DNA of 64,000 bases from Mycolicibacterium aurum (GTDB lineage: Bacteria > Actinomycetota > Actinomycetes > Mycobacteriales > Mycobacteriaceae). Made by a program: the position numbers and the translations under genes. How positions within the stretch are numbered: position 1 is the first letter of the stretch; each line of letters starts with the position of its first letter. Under the pieces are notes generated by a model that was not told the DNA's origin, did no database searches, and worked only from the letters and a program-made list of their open reading frames with translations. The DNA lies in the NCBI GenBank assembly GCA_900078775.1, contig LT549889.1, positions 1,860,001 to 1,924,000 on the forward strand. The letters run 5' to 3'. Positions 1-6,713 of this stretch are shown here, piece by piece.

Positions 1-1
1 C

Positions 2-292
2 GCGCCGGGCGCCACCCTGGTGCTGCATCTGGCCGCGGCGCAGGCCGAGACCATCGTCGCCGAGCTGACCTCCGGCGGTTACACCCGCGAAACCCCTTGT
101 GCGGTGGTGGCCTACGCGAGCTGGCCCACCGAACAGGTGGTGCGCTGTGCGCTCGGGGATCTGGTGGAGCAGCTGCGCGCGGCCGGGATCACCAAGACCG
201 CGGTGATCATCGTCGGCGATGTGCTGGCCGCCGAGGGGTTCACCGACAGCTATCTGTACTCGTCGGGCCGGCGGCGCGGAAGCCGGCATTGA
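2..292 (+). CDS. cobM: Precorrin-4 C11-methyltransferase, C-terminal part
   Basis: The reading frame is open from the left edge to a TGA at 290-292, so only the last ~96 residues of an SAM-dependent uroporphyrin/corrin methyltransferase are present. The visible part has the end-of-family pattern PCAVVAYASWP followed by an amphipathic stretch and TAVIIVGDVLA, typical of CobM/CbiF, which methylates precorrin-4 at C-11 in aerobic cobalamin synthesis. The stop overlaps the TTG start of cobK by 4 nt (TTGA), so translation is probably coupled. CobM is chosen over other corrin methyltransferases because of this ending and the cobK neighbour; the upstream part is outside the window. Confidence 0.85.
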   Translation, partial: APGATLVLHLAAAQAETIVAELTSGGYTRETPCAVVAYASWPTEQVVRCALGDLVEQLRAAGITKTAVIIVGDVLAAEGFTDSYLYSSGRRRGSRH

Positions 293-1020
293 GCACCGGG
301 ACGCGGGTCCTGCTGCTGGGCGGCACCGGGGAGGCCCGGGCGCTGGCCGCCCGCCTGCATCCGCACCTCGAGGTGATCAGCTCGCTGGCCGGACGGGTGC
401 CCGACCCGGCGCTACCGGTCGGCGAGGTGCGCATCGGCGGGTTCGGCGGCCCGGACGGACTGGCGCAGTGGTTGCGCGCCAACGACATCACCGCGGTGGT
501 GGACGCCACCCATCCGTTCGCCGCGACCATCACGGCCAATGCCGCGGTCGCCGCGACGCAGGTCGGTCTGCCGCATCTGGTGCTGGCCCGGCCGGCCTGG
601 CCGGACGGGGACGCCATCGTGGTGGCCTCCGACGTCGAGGCCGCCGCCGTGGTCGCCCGCGACGGCTACCGCCGGGTGTTTCTGACCACCGGGCGTTCGG
701 GCACCGCGGCGTTCCGGGACACCGATGCGTGGTTCCTGATCCGGGCGGTCACCGCGCCGAGCCCCGACCTGTTGCCGGCCCGGCACGAGATCCTGCTGTC
801 CCGCGGCCCGTACCGGGTGGACGGTGAGCGGGAACTGATGCGCGAGCACGGTATCGACGCGCTGGTGACCAAGAACAGCGGCGGAGACATGACCCGGGCC
901 AAGCTCGATGCCGCCGCCGAACTGGGGGTACCGGTGATCATGGTGCGCCGGCCCGCACTGCCCGCCGGGGTGCGGGTGGTACACAGCGTGGACGCCGCGC
1001 TTGCCTGGCTGAGGCCCTAG
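289..1020 (+). CDS. cobK: Precorrin-6A reductase
   Basis: This is a 243-residue protein beginning LSTGTRVLLLGGTGEAR. The early glycine-rich LLLGGTGEA segment is the CobK/CbiJ signature. CobK reduces precorrin-6A to precorrin-6B with NADPH in the aerobic cobalamin pathway. Later landmarks are DATHPFAA (about residue 70), FLTTGRSG and LVTKNSGGD, all typical of the family. The TTG at 289 is chosen because it gives the usual length and a 4-nt overlap with the cobM stop; an earlier in-frame start would run far into cobM. The stop overlaps the end of the convergent phosphotransferase-like gene by a few bases. Confidence 0.93.
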   Translation: MSTGTRVLLLGGTGEARALAARLHPHLEVISSLAGRVPDPALPVGEVRIGGFGGPDGLAQWLRANDITAVVDATHPFAATITANAAVAATQVGLPHLVLARPAWPDGDAIVVASDVEAAAVVARDGYRRVFLTTGRSGTAAFRDTDAWFLIRAVTAPSPDLLPARHEILLSRGPYRVDGERELMREHGIDALVTKNSGGDMTRAKLDAAAELGVPVIMVRRPALPAGVRVVHSVDAALAWLRP

Positions 1021-2069
1021 ATCAGCGCCAGGCTGTCGAGTTCGCGGATGGCCCGGCAGGATCGCTGCGCCATGGCCAGCATCATGTCGTCGCCACGGTC
1101 GGTGGAGTTGGCGAACGCGACGCCGAACACGATGATCAGCGGGGCCTGCAGCATGCCGAGGCGGTAGTCGCGCCAGCAGGTTTCCAGGTCGTAGTCCGCC
1201 ACCCCGAGCGCGCCCAGTTCGCGGTGGTACTCGCCCACCAGTTGGCGTTCCGCGGCGGCACGCGTCTGCGGGTCCAGGCTGGTGCCGGTGAAGTAGGCGA
1301 GATCCCTTGTCGGCAGCCCGGATCCGAGGGTCTGCCAGTCCACGATGGTAACCCGGGTGCGGTCCGGGTCGAACAGCATGTTGTCCAGCCGGTAGTCGCC
1401 GTGCAGCAGGGCGAACCGGTCGGATTCGGCCAGGAGCCACGGCGTCACCATCGCCATCGCGGCGGCCAGCGTGGCGCGGTCCTCGGCGCTCATCCGGTCG
1501 CCGAGTTTCTCCAGCGTCATCTCGGTGGCCATCTTGGCCACATCGCCCATGCCCGAGGCCATCCCGTCGTCGGGCTTGGGCATGGCGATACCGGGGAAGT
1601 CGGTCAGCTTCGGGTCGCACCAGCTCGGCGCGTGCAGCCCGGCCAGCGCCCGCACCGCCAGCTCGGCTTCGGCGACGCCGCACCCGGCGATCTGATCACC
1701 CTGCTCGGCGGGTGCCATATCGGCCAGCAGCAGCACGAATTCGGCGCCCTCCCCGGCGATCTCGCAGTGGTAGTGGTGCGGGACGGGCACCTGCAACCGG
1801 TCGGCGACATTGGTGTAGAAGGCGTGCTCGGAGCGGTATCCGATGGCCACCCGGTCCCGGACGGTGTCGTCCTGGGAGGGCAGTTTGACCGCGAACGTGG
1901 CGGGCAGCCCGTCGGTTTCGCCGCCGTAGCGCACGGTCAGCCGGTAGGTCGCCCCGGTCTGCCCGGTCCCGATCGGGGTGACATCGACGGCGCCGACGTC
2001 GGCGCCCAGCACGCCGCCGAGCCAGGCCGGGGTCACATCGTCGGGACTGCGGGGGATGGCGTTGCTCAT
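1017..2069 (-). CDS. Aminoglycoside-phosphotransferase-fold (APH) family protein
   Basis: The product has 350 residues and the APH/choline-kinase fold. The Brenner-type catalytic motif is HGDYRLDN at about 223-230 and the metal-binding IVDWQ is at about 242-246. The N-terminal GTGQTGATYRL corresponds to the nucleotide-binding loop region, followed by FAVKLP with the expected lysine. In mycobacteria such proteins are often annotated as ecdysteroid-kinase-like or FadE36-like; the substrate here is unknown. The ATG overlaps the stop of the upstream TetR gene by 4 nt, so the two form a coupled operon and the TetR probably controls it. The same fold recurs at 22047, where the promoter carries the same operator motif. 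Confidence 0.8.
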   Translation of the reverse strand: MSNAIPRSPDDVTPAWLGGVLGADVGAVDVTPIGTGQTGATYRLTVRYGGETDGLPATFAVKLPSQDDTVRDRVAIGYRSEHAFYTNVADRLQVPVPHHYHCEIAGEGAEFVLLLADMAPAEQGDQIAGCGVAEAELAVRALAGLHAPSWCDPKLTDFPGIAMPKPDDGMASGMGDVAKMATEMTLEKLGDRMSAEDRATLAAAMAMVTPWLLAESDRFALLHGDYRLDNMLFDPDRTRVTIVDWQTLGSGLPTRDLAYFTGTSLDPQTRAAAERQLVGEYHRELGALGVADYDLETCWRDYRLGMLQAPLIIVFGVAFANSTDRGDDMMLAMAQRSCRAIRELDSLALI

Positions 2070-2734
2070 GGTGTCTGCTCTCCGATCACCGTGCCGTAGA
2101 TGGTGTGCAGCCAGATGGTCTCGGCACCGACGACGAGTTCGTCGCCGGACCGCGGGCCGCCCAGGACGAGGCGTTCCAGCAGCCGGTCGTTGAGTTCGAG
2201 CAGCACCCCGGCGAGCACCTCGGCGGCGGGCCCGTCGGGTGCCCGACCGGCGGCGCGTTCGGCCTCGATCATCGCCGCGATGGCCGGCACGAAGGCCTCC
2301 CGCGCGGTGTCCCAGATCTCGCGCACCGCATTGCTGGTGGCGCGGGCGTCCAGCATGGCCGCGACCAGGTAGCGATGCGCGGTCCCGGTGTCCATGAGCG
2401 CGCTCAGCATGGAGCGGATCCGGCCGCGTGGGGTTCCGGTGGTCGAGGTGACCACGTCGCCGGCGGCGAAGACGTCGTCGTACATGGTCTCGAGCAGGCC
2501 GGCGACGGCCGCGGCCTTGTTCTCGAAATAGAAGTAGAACGCCGAGCGGCCGACCCCGGCCCGGGCCGCCACCTCGGCGATGTTGACCGCCTCGAAACTG
2601 GTGGCGCGCAACGCCTCGTCGAAGGCGGCCAGGATCGCGGCGCGGCGTTGATCGCTGCGCTGGGCCGCCCGCCGGTCGGTCGGCGAGCGGCGCAGCGATC
2701 CCGGTTGCCCGGCGACATCGTTGCCCGGCTGCAC
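2066..2734 (-). CDS. TetR-family transcriptional regulator
   Basis: With the GTG start at 2734 this is a 222-residue TetR repressor. The N-terminal helix-turn-helix reads VNIAEVAARAGVGRSAFYFYF, with an EthR-like FYFYF recognition helix and the following ENKAAAVAGLLE. The C-terminal ligand domain resembles the EthR group. A longer frame with TTG at 2770 exists, but that TTG is itself the TTGACA -35 box of a promoter whose TAATGT -10 box ends 7 nt before the GTG, so a leaderless start at 2734 is favoured. Two TGACA-type palindromes overlap this promoter, suggesting autorepression. The gene is 4-nt overlapped with the downstream APH-fold gene, its likely target. Confidence 0.88.
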   Translation of the reverse strand: MQPGNDVAGQPGSLRRSPTDRRAAQRSDQRRAAILAAFDEALRATSFEAVNIAEVAARAGVGRSAFYFYFENKAAAVAGLLETMYDDVFAAGDVVTSTTGTPRGRIRSMLSALMDTGTAHRYLVAAMLDARATSNAVREIWDTAREAFVPAIAAMIEAERAAGRAPDGPAAEVLAGVLLELNDRLLERLVLGGPRSGDELVVGAETIWLHTIYGTVIGEQTP

Positions 2735-2741
2735 GAGCCGG

Positions 2742-2770
2742 ACATTATCGGCGTCGCTGACAACTGTCAA
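2742..2770 (-). promoter_or_regulatory. Promoter of the TetR-APH operon
   Basis: Read on the minus strand: TTGACA at 2770-2765, a 17-nt spacer, and TAATGT at 2747-2742, followed 7 nt later by GTG at 2734. This is a near-consensus SigA-type promoter feeding a leaderless mRNA. It begins inside the operator and just downstream of the cobIJ stop. Confidence 0.7.
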
Positions 2771-2790
2771 CGATTCTCGACAGTTGTCAG
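2757..2790. promoter_or_regulatory. Operator: perfect 12-bp inverted repeat built of two TGACA-N2-TGTCA elements
   Basis: CTGACAACTGTC at 2757-2768 is exactly inverted as GACAGTTGTCAG at 2779-2790, with 10 nt between. Each arm also contains its own small palindrome: TGACA-AC-TGTCA at 2758-2769 is perfect, and CGACA-GT-TGTCA at 2778-2789 has one mismatch. It covers the -35 box of the TetR promoter and the cobIJ stop codon, so it is most simply the autoregulatory operator of the TetR protein. A third copy of the motif lies at 22003-22014. Confidence 0.7.
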
Positions 2791-4253
2791 CCGGGGTAGG
2801 TGCGGGGGGTGAACACCCGATCCCCGTAGCGCTGGGTCTGCGAGGACCCGATGATCAGCAGGCAGCGCATGTCGATCTCGGCCGGGTCCAGCTCACCCAG
2901 CGCCACCACCCGTACGGACTCGTTCGGGCCGGCCACATCCCGCCCGATCACCACCGGGGTGGCGGGATCACGATGCTCCAGCAGCAGCTTCTTCATCTCG
3001 CCCACCTGCCAGGTGCGCGTCTTCGACGCCGGGTTGTACACCGCGATGGCCAGGTCCGCGGCGGCGGCCGCGCTGACCCGCTGGGCGATGATCTTCCAGG
3101 GCTTGAGCCGGTCCGACAGCGAGATGACGGCGTAGTCGTGGCCGAGCGGGGCGCCGACCCGGCTGGCCACCGCCTGCGCGGCGGTCATCGCCGGGATCAC
3201 CCGGACCGGCACGTCCGGCCAGGCCTTGGCCTCCTCGAGGACCGCGGCGGCCATCGCGAACACCCCGGGATCACCCGAGGACACCACCACCACGGCCTTG
3301 CCCTGCTGGGCGAGTTCGCAGGCCAGCCGGGCGCGGGCCATCTCGTCGGTGTTGTCGCTGGCGTGCCGGGTCTGCCCGGCACGGGCCCCGACCCGGTCCA
3401 GGTAGGGGAAGTAGCCGATCAGATCGGTGGCGGCGGCCAATTCGCGGCGCGCCTGCGGGGTGATCCAGTCCAGGTCGCCGGGCCCGAGCCCGACCACCGC
3501 CACGCTGCCGCCGGGCCGGGGCGCGGACGCCTCACCCGGCAGCATCACGATAGAGAAGTACGGCACCTTGGTCTCGTCGACCTCGGCGGCGGTCAGCACC
3601 CGCTGCTGCTCGGTACTGGCCCGCTCCACGTAGCGCGCCCGCTCCAGCCGATTGGTCGCCGAAAGCGCCTCCCGCACATCGGGATAGGACTTGCCCAGCT
3701 TCATGATGACGGCCGCGTCGGTGTCGGCGAGGCGACGGGTGAGCTCGGCGGCGGGCAGCGTGCCGGGCAGGATGGTGAGCACCTCGTCGCCCTGCACCAG
3801 GGGGGTGCCGGTGGCCGCCGAGGCCGCACTGACCGAGGTCACCCCCGGGACGATGACAGCGTGGAAGCGCTCGGTGAGCCGGGTGTGCATGTGCATATAG
3901 GAGCTGTAGAACAGCGGATCGCCCTCGGCGAGCAGCGCGACATCGCGGCCGGCGTCCAGGTGCACCGCGATCCGCTCGGCGGCCTCGGTGTAGAACTCCT
4001 CCATCGCGCCGGCGTATCCGCCCGGGTGATCGGTGGTCTCGGTGGTCACCGGGTAGACCAGGTGTTCCTCCACCTGACCGTCGCGCAGGTACGGTTCGGC
4101 GATGCGGCGCGCGATGCTGCGGCCGTGCCGCGCACTGTGATAGGCCACCACATCGACCGCGCCGATCAGGCGGGCCGCCTTGACAGTCACCAACTCCGGA
4201 TCGCCGGGACCCAGCCCGACGCCGTACAGCGTGCCCTTACGCTCTGCGCTCAT
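2787..4253 (-). CDS. cobIJ: Fused precorrin-2 C20-methyltransferase / precorrin-3B C17-methyltransferase
   Basis: This is a 488-residue fusion of two SAM-dependent corrin methyltransferases. Residues 1-240 are CobI ([17 protein letters not shown] at 11-27, [10 protein letters not shown] near 109). Residues ~250-488 are CobJ ([16 protein letters not shown] from 253, [11 protein letters not shown], and the VYNPASKTR segment). CobI methylates C-20 of precorrin-2; CobJ methylates C-17 of precorrin-3B with ring contraction. The same fusion is known in M. tuberculosis (annotated cobI). The ATG overlaps the cobH stop by 4 nt, so cobG, cobH and cobIJ form an operon. The stop lies inside the downstream TetR operator. 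Confidence 0.95.
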   Translation of the reverse strand: MSAERKGTLYGVGLGPGDPELVTVKAARLIGAVDVVAYHSARHGRSIARRIAEPYLRDGQVEEHLVYPVTTETTDHPGGYAGAMEEFYTEAAERIAVHLDAGRDVALLAEGDPLFYSSYMHMHTRLTERFHAVIVPGVTSVSAASAATGTPLVQGDEVLTILPGTLPAAELTRRLADTDAAVIMKLGKSYPDVREALSATNRLERARYVERASTEQQRVLTAAEVDETKVPYFSIVMLPGEASAPRPGGSVAVVGLGPGDLDWITPQARRELAAATDLIGYFPYLDRVGARAGQTRHASDNTDEMARARLACELAQQGKAVVVVSSGDPGVFAMAAAVLEEAKAWPDVPVRVIPAMTAAQAVASRVGAPLGHDYAVISLSDRLKPWKIIAQRVSAAAAADLAIAVYNPASKTRTWQVGEMKKLLLEHRDPATPVVIGRDVAGPNESVRVVALGELDPAEIDMRCLLIIGSSQTQRYGDRVFTPRTYPG

Positions 4254-4876
4254 TCCTTCTCACTCGCAATCGCATTCACCGCGGCGGCGGCCATCGCACT
4301 GCCGCCGCGCCGTCCGGTCACCACCAGATAGGACATCCCGCGCGGCCGCGCGATCAGCTCGTCCTTGGACTGCGCGGATCCGACGAACCCGACCGGGCCG
4401 CCCAGTACCGCGGCCGGCACCGGCGCGCCCTCGTCGATGAGCTCGAGCAGCCGGAACAGCGCCGTCGGGGCGTTGCCGATCGCCAGCACCGCGCCGTCGA
4501 GCCGGTCGGCCCACAGGTCGACGGCGGCCGCCGAGCGGGTGCTGCCCAGCTTGGCCGCGAGTTCCGGGGCGCGCGGGTCGGCGACCAAGGAGACGACCTC
4601 GTTGTCGGCGGGCAGCCGGTTGCGGGTGATGCCGGCGGCGACCATCGACGAGTCGCACAGCACCGGGGCGCCGGCGGCCAGCGCCGCGTGCGTCCGGGTC
4701 ACCACGTCGGCGGTGAAGGCGACGTGCTCGGTGACGTCGACCTGACCGCAGGTGTGGATGAGCCGGACCACCACGCGGGACACGTCCTCCGGGAACCGGG
4801 TCAGATCGGCTTCGTCCCGGATGGTCGCAAACGATTGGCGGTAGATCTCCGCAGCGTCGCGGGTGTAGTCGAGCAC
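4250..4876 (-). CDS. cobH: Precorrin-8X methylmutase
   Basis: The product is 208 residues beginning [20 protein letters not shown], the conserved CobH/CbiC start. CobH moves the methyl group from C-11 to C-12, converting precorrin-8X to hydrogenobyrinate. Family landmarks are [10 protein letters not shown] (with the conserved histidine), [26 protein letters not shown] and [16 protein letters not shown]. The start is a GTG at 4876. Only 9 nt separate it from the cobG stop, yet a TAGGGT hexamer made partly from that stop lies 6 nt before the GTG, so a secondary leaderless transcript is possible inside the operon. Confidence 0.95.
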   Translation of the reverse strand: MLDYTRDAAEIYRQSFATIRDEADLTRFPEDVSRVVVRLIHTCGQVDVTEHVAFTADVVTRTHAALAAGAPVLCDSSMVAAGITRNRLPADNEVVSLVADPRAPELAAKLGSTRSAAAVDLWADRLDGAVLAIGNAPTALFRLLELIDEGAPVPAAVLGGPVGFVGSAQSKDELIARPRGMSYLVVTGRRGGSAMAAAAVNAIASEKE

Positions 4877-4882
4877 GCGATC

Positions 4883-4888
4883 ACCCTA
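4883..4888 (-). promoter_or_regulatory. Candidate internal -10 box for cobH
   Basis: TAGGGT on the minus strand lies 6 nt before the cobH GTG. Its first three bases are the cobG stop codon TAG. This matches the leaderless-promoter spacing seen elsewhere in the window; no -35 box is obvious. Confidence 0.4.
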
Positions 4889-6013
4889 CGGGTGGCGCTC
4901 CTCATAGCCGTTGCCGGTGGCCACCAACACCTCGGCGCCGATCGGACTGCCGCAGGCCCGCGGACAGCCGACGAAATGCCGGTGCACCCCCGGGGTGCCC
5001 AGCGCCAGGGCCGAGTGCGCATCGGCCCGCACATCGGCCAGCGATTTGTCGCAGCCCGGGCTGCCGGTGCAGGCGCTCACCGACAGCCACGGCGAATTCT
5101 CGTCGAACACCAGTCCCAGCGGGGCCAGCACCCGAAGGGAGGCGTCGGCGACGTCCTCGGTCAGATCGCAGACCAGGACCGATCGCCACGGCGTCACCAC
5201 CACCGGGGACTCGATGGCGGCCAGGAACTCCGCGGTGCGGGCCGGCAGCACACCCAGCGGGACCGCGGCGCCCAGCGCCACCCGGTCCCCGGCCGGTTTC
5301 GCCGACTGCGGGATCCAGCCCACCGGCGGCGGGCCGGTGTGGTGCGGATAGATATGTCCCGCCGCGGCGGTGGTCTCGAACCCGTCCAGCAGCACCCTGG
5401 GATCGTCGAGCTCGGCGACGCGCCAGCGCGTTCCCCGGATCGCCTGGAAGCGGCGCGCGATCTCGACCATCGTGGGCACCACCTCGTGGGGGCCCAGCCG
5501 GATACCGGTGTCCACGCCGGCCAGCAGCAACACGGCCTGCTCGGCACCGGCGACCACACCGACGTCGGTGCGCAGCCCGGCCACGTCGGCCCGGCCGTCG
5601 TCCAGCGAGAACCAGAACCGGCCGGGCAGCGCGGCCAGCCCGGGATCCGCCTGCAGGGCGGCATCGAGTTCGCCCACCCAGCCGCGGACGTCGCGCAGCC
5701 CCCCGCTGCGCCCGGACAACGGGGAGGACACGATGTTGCGGACCCGTTCATGGGTGGCCGACGGCAGCAGACCGGCGGCGGCCAGCCCGTCGGCCACCAG
5801 CGCGGCATCGGTGATGCCGCGGATCTGCAGACTGCCGCGCGAGGTCAGCTCCAGTGCCCCGCCGCCGTGCCGGGAAGCCAGGTGTGCCAGGGACTCCAGG
5901 GCCGCCGGCGAGATCACGCCGCCGGGCAGGCGCACCCGGATCAGCCCGCCGTCGGCGGCCTGATGCACCTGCAGCGCGCCGGGGCAGGCGTCCTGATCAC
6001 GGGTCCGGCTCAC
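4886..6013 (-). CDS. cobG: Precorrin-3B synthase
   Basis: This 375-residue protein belongs to the nitrite/sulfite-reductase-like family. CobG is a monooxygenase that uses an iron-sulfur cluster to hydroxylate precorrin-3A at C-20 and form the lactone of precorrin-3B. The N-terminal half has the ferredoxin-like half-domain motif LELTSRGSLQIRGI. Near the C terminus, the four cluster cysteines lie in SACTGSPGCDKS and FVGCPRACGS. The start is a GTG at 6013. It is the first gene of the cobG-cobH-cobIJ operon; presence of cobG marks the aerobic pathway. Confidence 0.93.
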   Translation of the reverse strand: MSRTRDQDACPGALQVHQAADGGLIRVRLPGGVISPAALESLAHLASRHGGGALELTSRGSLQIRGITDAALVADGLAAAGLLPSATHERVRNIVSSPLSGRSGGLRDVRGWVGELDAALQADPGLAALPGRFWFSLDDGRADVAGLRTDVGVVAGAEQAVLLLAGVDTGIRLGPHEVVPTMVEIARRFQAIRGTRWRVAELDDPRVLLDGFETTAAAGHIYPHHTGPPPVGWIPQSAKPAGDRVALGAAVPLGVLPARTAEFLAAIESPVVVTPWRSVLVCDLTEDVADASLRVLAPLGLVFDENSPWLSVSACTGSPGCDKSLADVRADAHSALALGTPGVHRHFVGCPRACGSPIGAEVLVATGNGYEERHP

Positions 6014-6088
6014 CCGTCCACGGTACTGCCGACCGGCCGGTCCGCCTCGCGCGCGGGCGGCAGAAAACGAGTAGTGCGCTACCCGGTT

Positions 6089-6104
6089 CCCGGTCCGGAC
6101 CGGG
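6089..6104. promoter_or_regulatory. Perfect 16-bp palindrome between cobG and the small His-rich ORF
   Basis: CCCGGTCCGGACCGGG is an exact palindrome in the 163-nt divergent gap between cobG and the 6177 ORF. It could be an operator shared by both directions or a GC hairpin. TAGTGT at 6108-6113 just after it fits a -10 box for rightward transcription. No regulator can be assigned. Confidence 0.4.
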
Positions 6105-6176
6105 TCCTAGTGTTGCCCGGCATGGAGGCGCCCGTCGGCGCCGGGTGGGTCCGCAAAGTATGTAGGAGGACTCGAA

Positions 6177-6368
6177 ATGTCCAATCTCACAGCACATCTG
6201 GTTCACCGACCACATATGCCACACCCTGACCTGCACCGCATCACCGAAGCGATGCAGCACGCCACGGAGAAGGCCCAGGCGATCTTCGAGTACGAGGAAA
6301 AACACGAGTGCAAGCGGTACCCGTTCATCGAGGACGCGCTGATGTCTCGGGAGATGGGCCGCCTGTAG
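6177..6368 (+). CDS. Small His-rich protein of unknown function
   Basis: The ORF encodes 63 residues and has a strong ribosome site, AGGAGGA at 6164-6170, 6 nt before the ATG, which argues it is translated. The first 20 residues contain histidines at 7, 10, 13, 16 and 20, a spacing of mostly three that would place them along one face. The middle is an acidic, helix-prone stretch ending HECKRYPF with a single cysteine. There is no signal peptide or membrane span. I do not recognise a family. Its place between cobG and the cobaltochelatase gene cobN, and the metal-ligand-rich N terminus, make a role in cobalt handling conceivable, but this is inference only. Confidence 0.6.
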   Translation: MSNLTAHLVHRPHMPHPDLHRITEAMQHATEKAQAIFEYEEKHECKRYPFIEDALMSREMGRL

Positions 6369-6505
6369 TGCCGCCCGGATTCACCCGGCAGGACTCGCCT
6401 GAACGATGGTCGCAGGGGGCGACCGGGTGGTGCCGTTTTATGACATCGGTCACACTGGCGATCATGATGTCTGCTCACGCACAGAATGCGGTTCGCGAGG
6501 GGGCG

Positions 6506-6542
6506 CCGGGCTAGTTTCATGAAACCCGGTACCGCCGGTACC
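6506..6542 (+). promoter_or_regulatory. Stacked inverted repeats upstream of a 35-codon ORF and cobN
   Basis: GTTTCATGAAAC at 6514-6525 is a perfect palindrome, flanked by CCGGG (6506-6510) and CCGG (6526-6529), which would extend a hairpin. Directly after it GGTACC-GCC-GGTACC (6528-6542) forms a second inverted repeat. These could be DNA operators or leader-RNA structure. The remainder of the 195-nt gap shows nothing else I can assign, and no cobalamin-riboswitch core was found. Confidence 0.4.
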
Positions 6543-6563
6543 CCCAAGAGAGGAGCCGACGTC

Positions 6564-6671
6564 ATGGCTTCATTGGTCGCAATCGGACTCGGCGTGGCCC
6601 TGGTGACCGCCGCCATCTGCACCCCCTACCGGGACTCCTGGTACGGACGCTGGAGCGGCTCGCAACGCTGA
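6564..6671 (+). CDS. Possible 35-residue single-span membrane peptide
   Basis: This short ORF starts at ATG 6564 behind a good ribosome site (AGAGAGGAG, 6547-6555). The first 19 residues (MASLVAIGLGVALVTAAIC) form one hydrophobic span, and the tail is polar, aromatic and basic. No family is recognised. It ends 42 nt before cobN. The ribosome site is the main evidence; conservation in related genomes would decide whether it is real. Confidence 0.4.
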   Translation: MASLVAIGLGVALVTAAICTPYRDSWYGRWSGSQR

Positions 6672-6713
6672 CCGGGAGGCCGCGGGAAGCGGCTGGTGGG
6701 GTAGAAATGGGCA

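Noticed and set aside
2066..2770. TTG at 2770 as the TetR start
   Set aside because: The TTG is part of a TTGACA -35 box and of the operator; a GTG at 2734 with a correctly spaced -10 box fits better.
6369..6713. Cobalamin riboswitch upstream of cobN
   Set aside because: The conserved B12-box core (GCCACTG context) is not present on either strand; only loose resemblance of short GGGAA/GGTG pieces.
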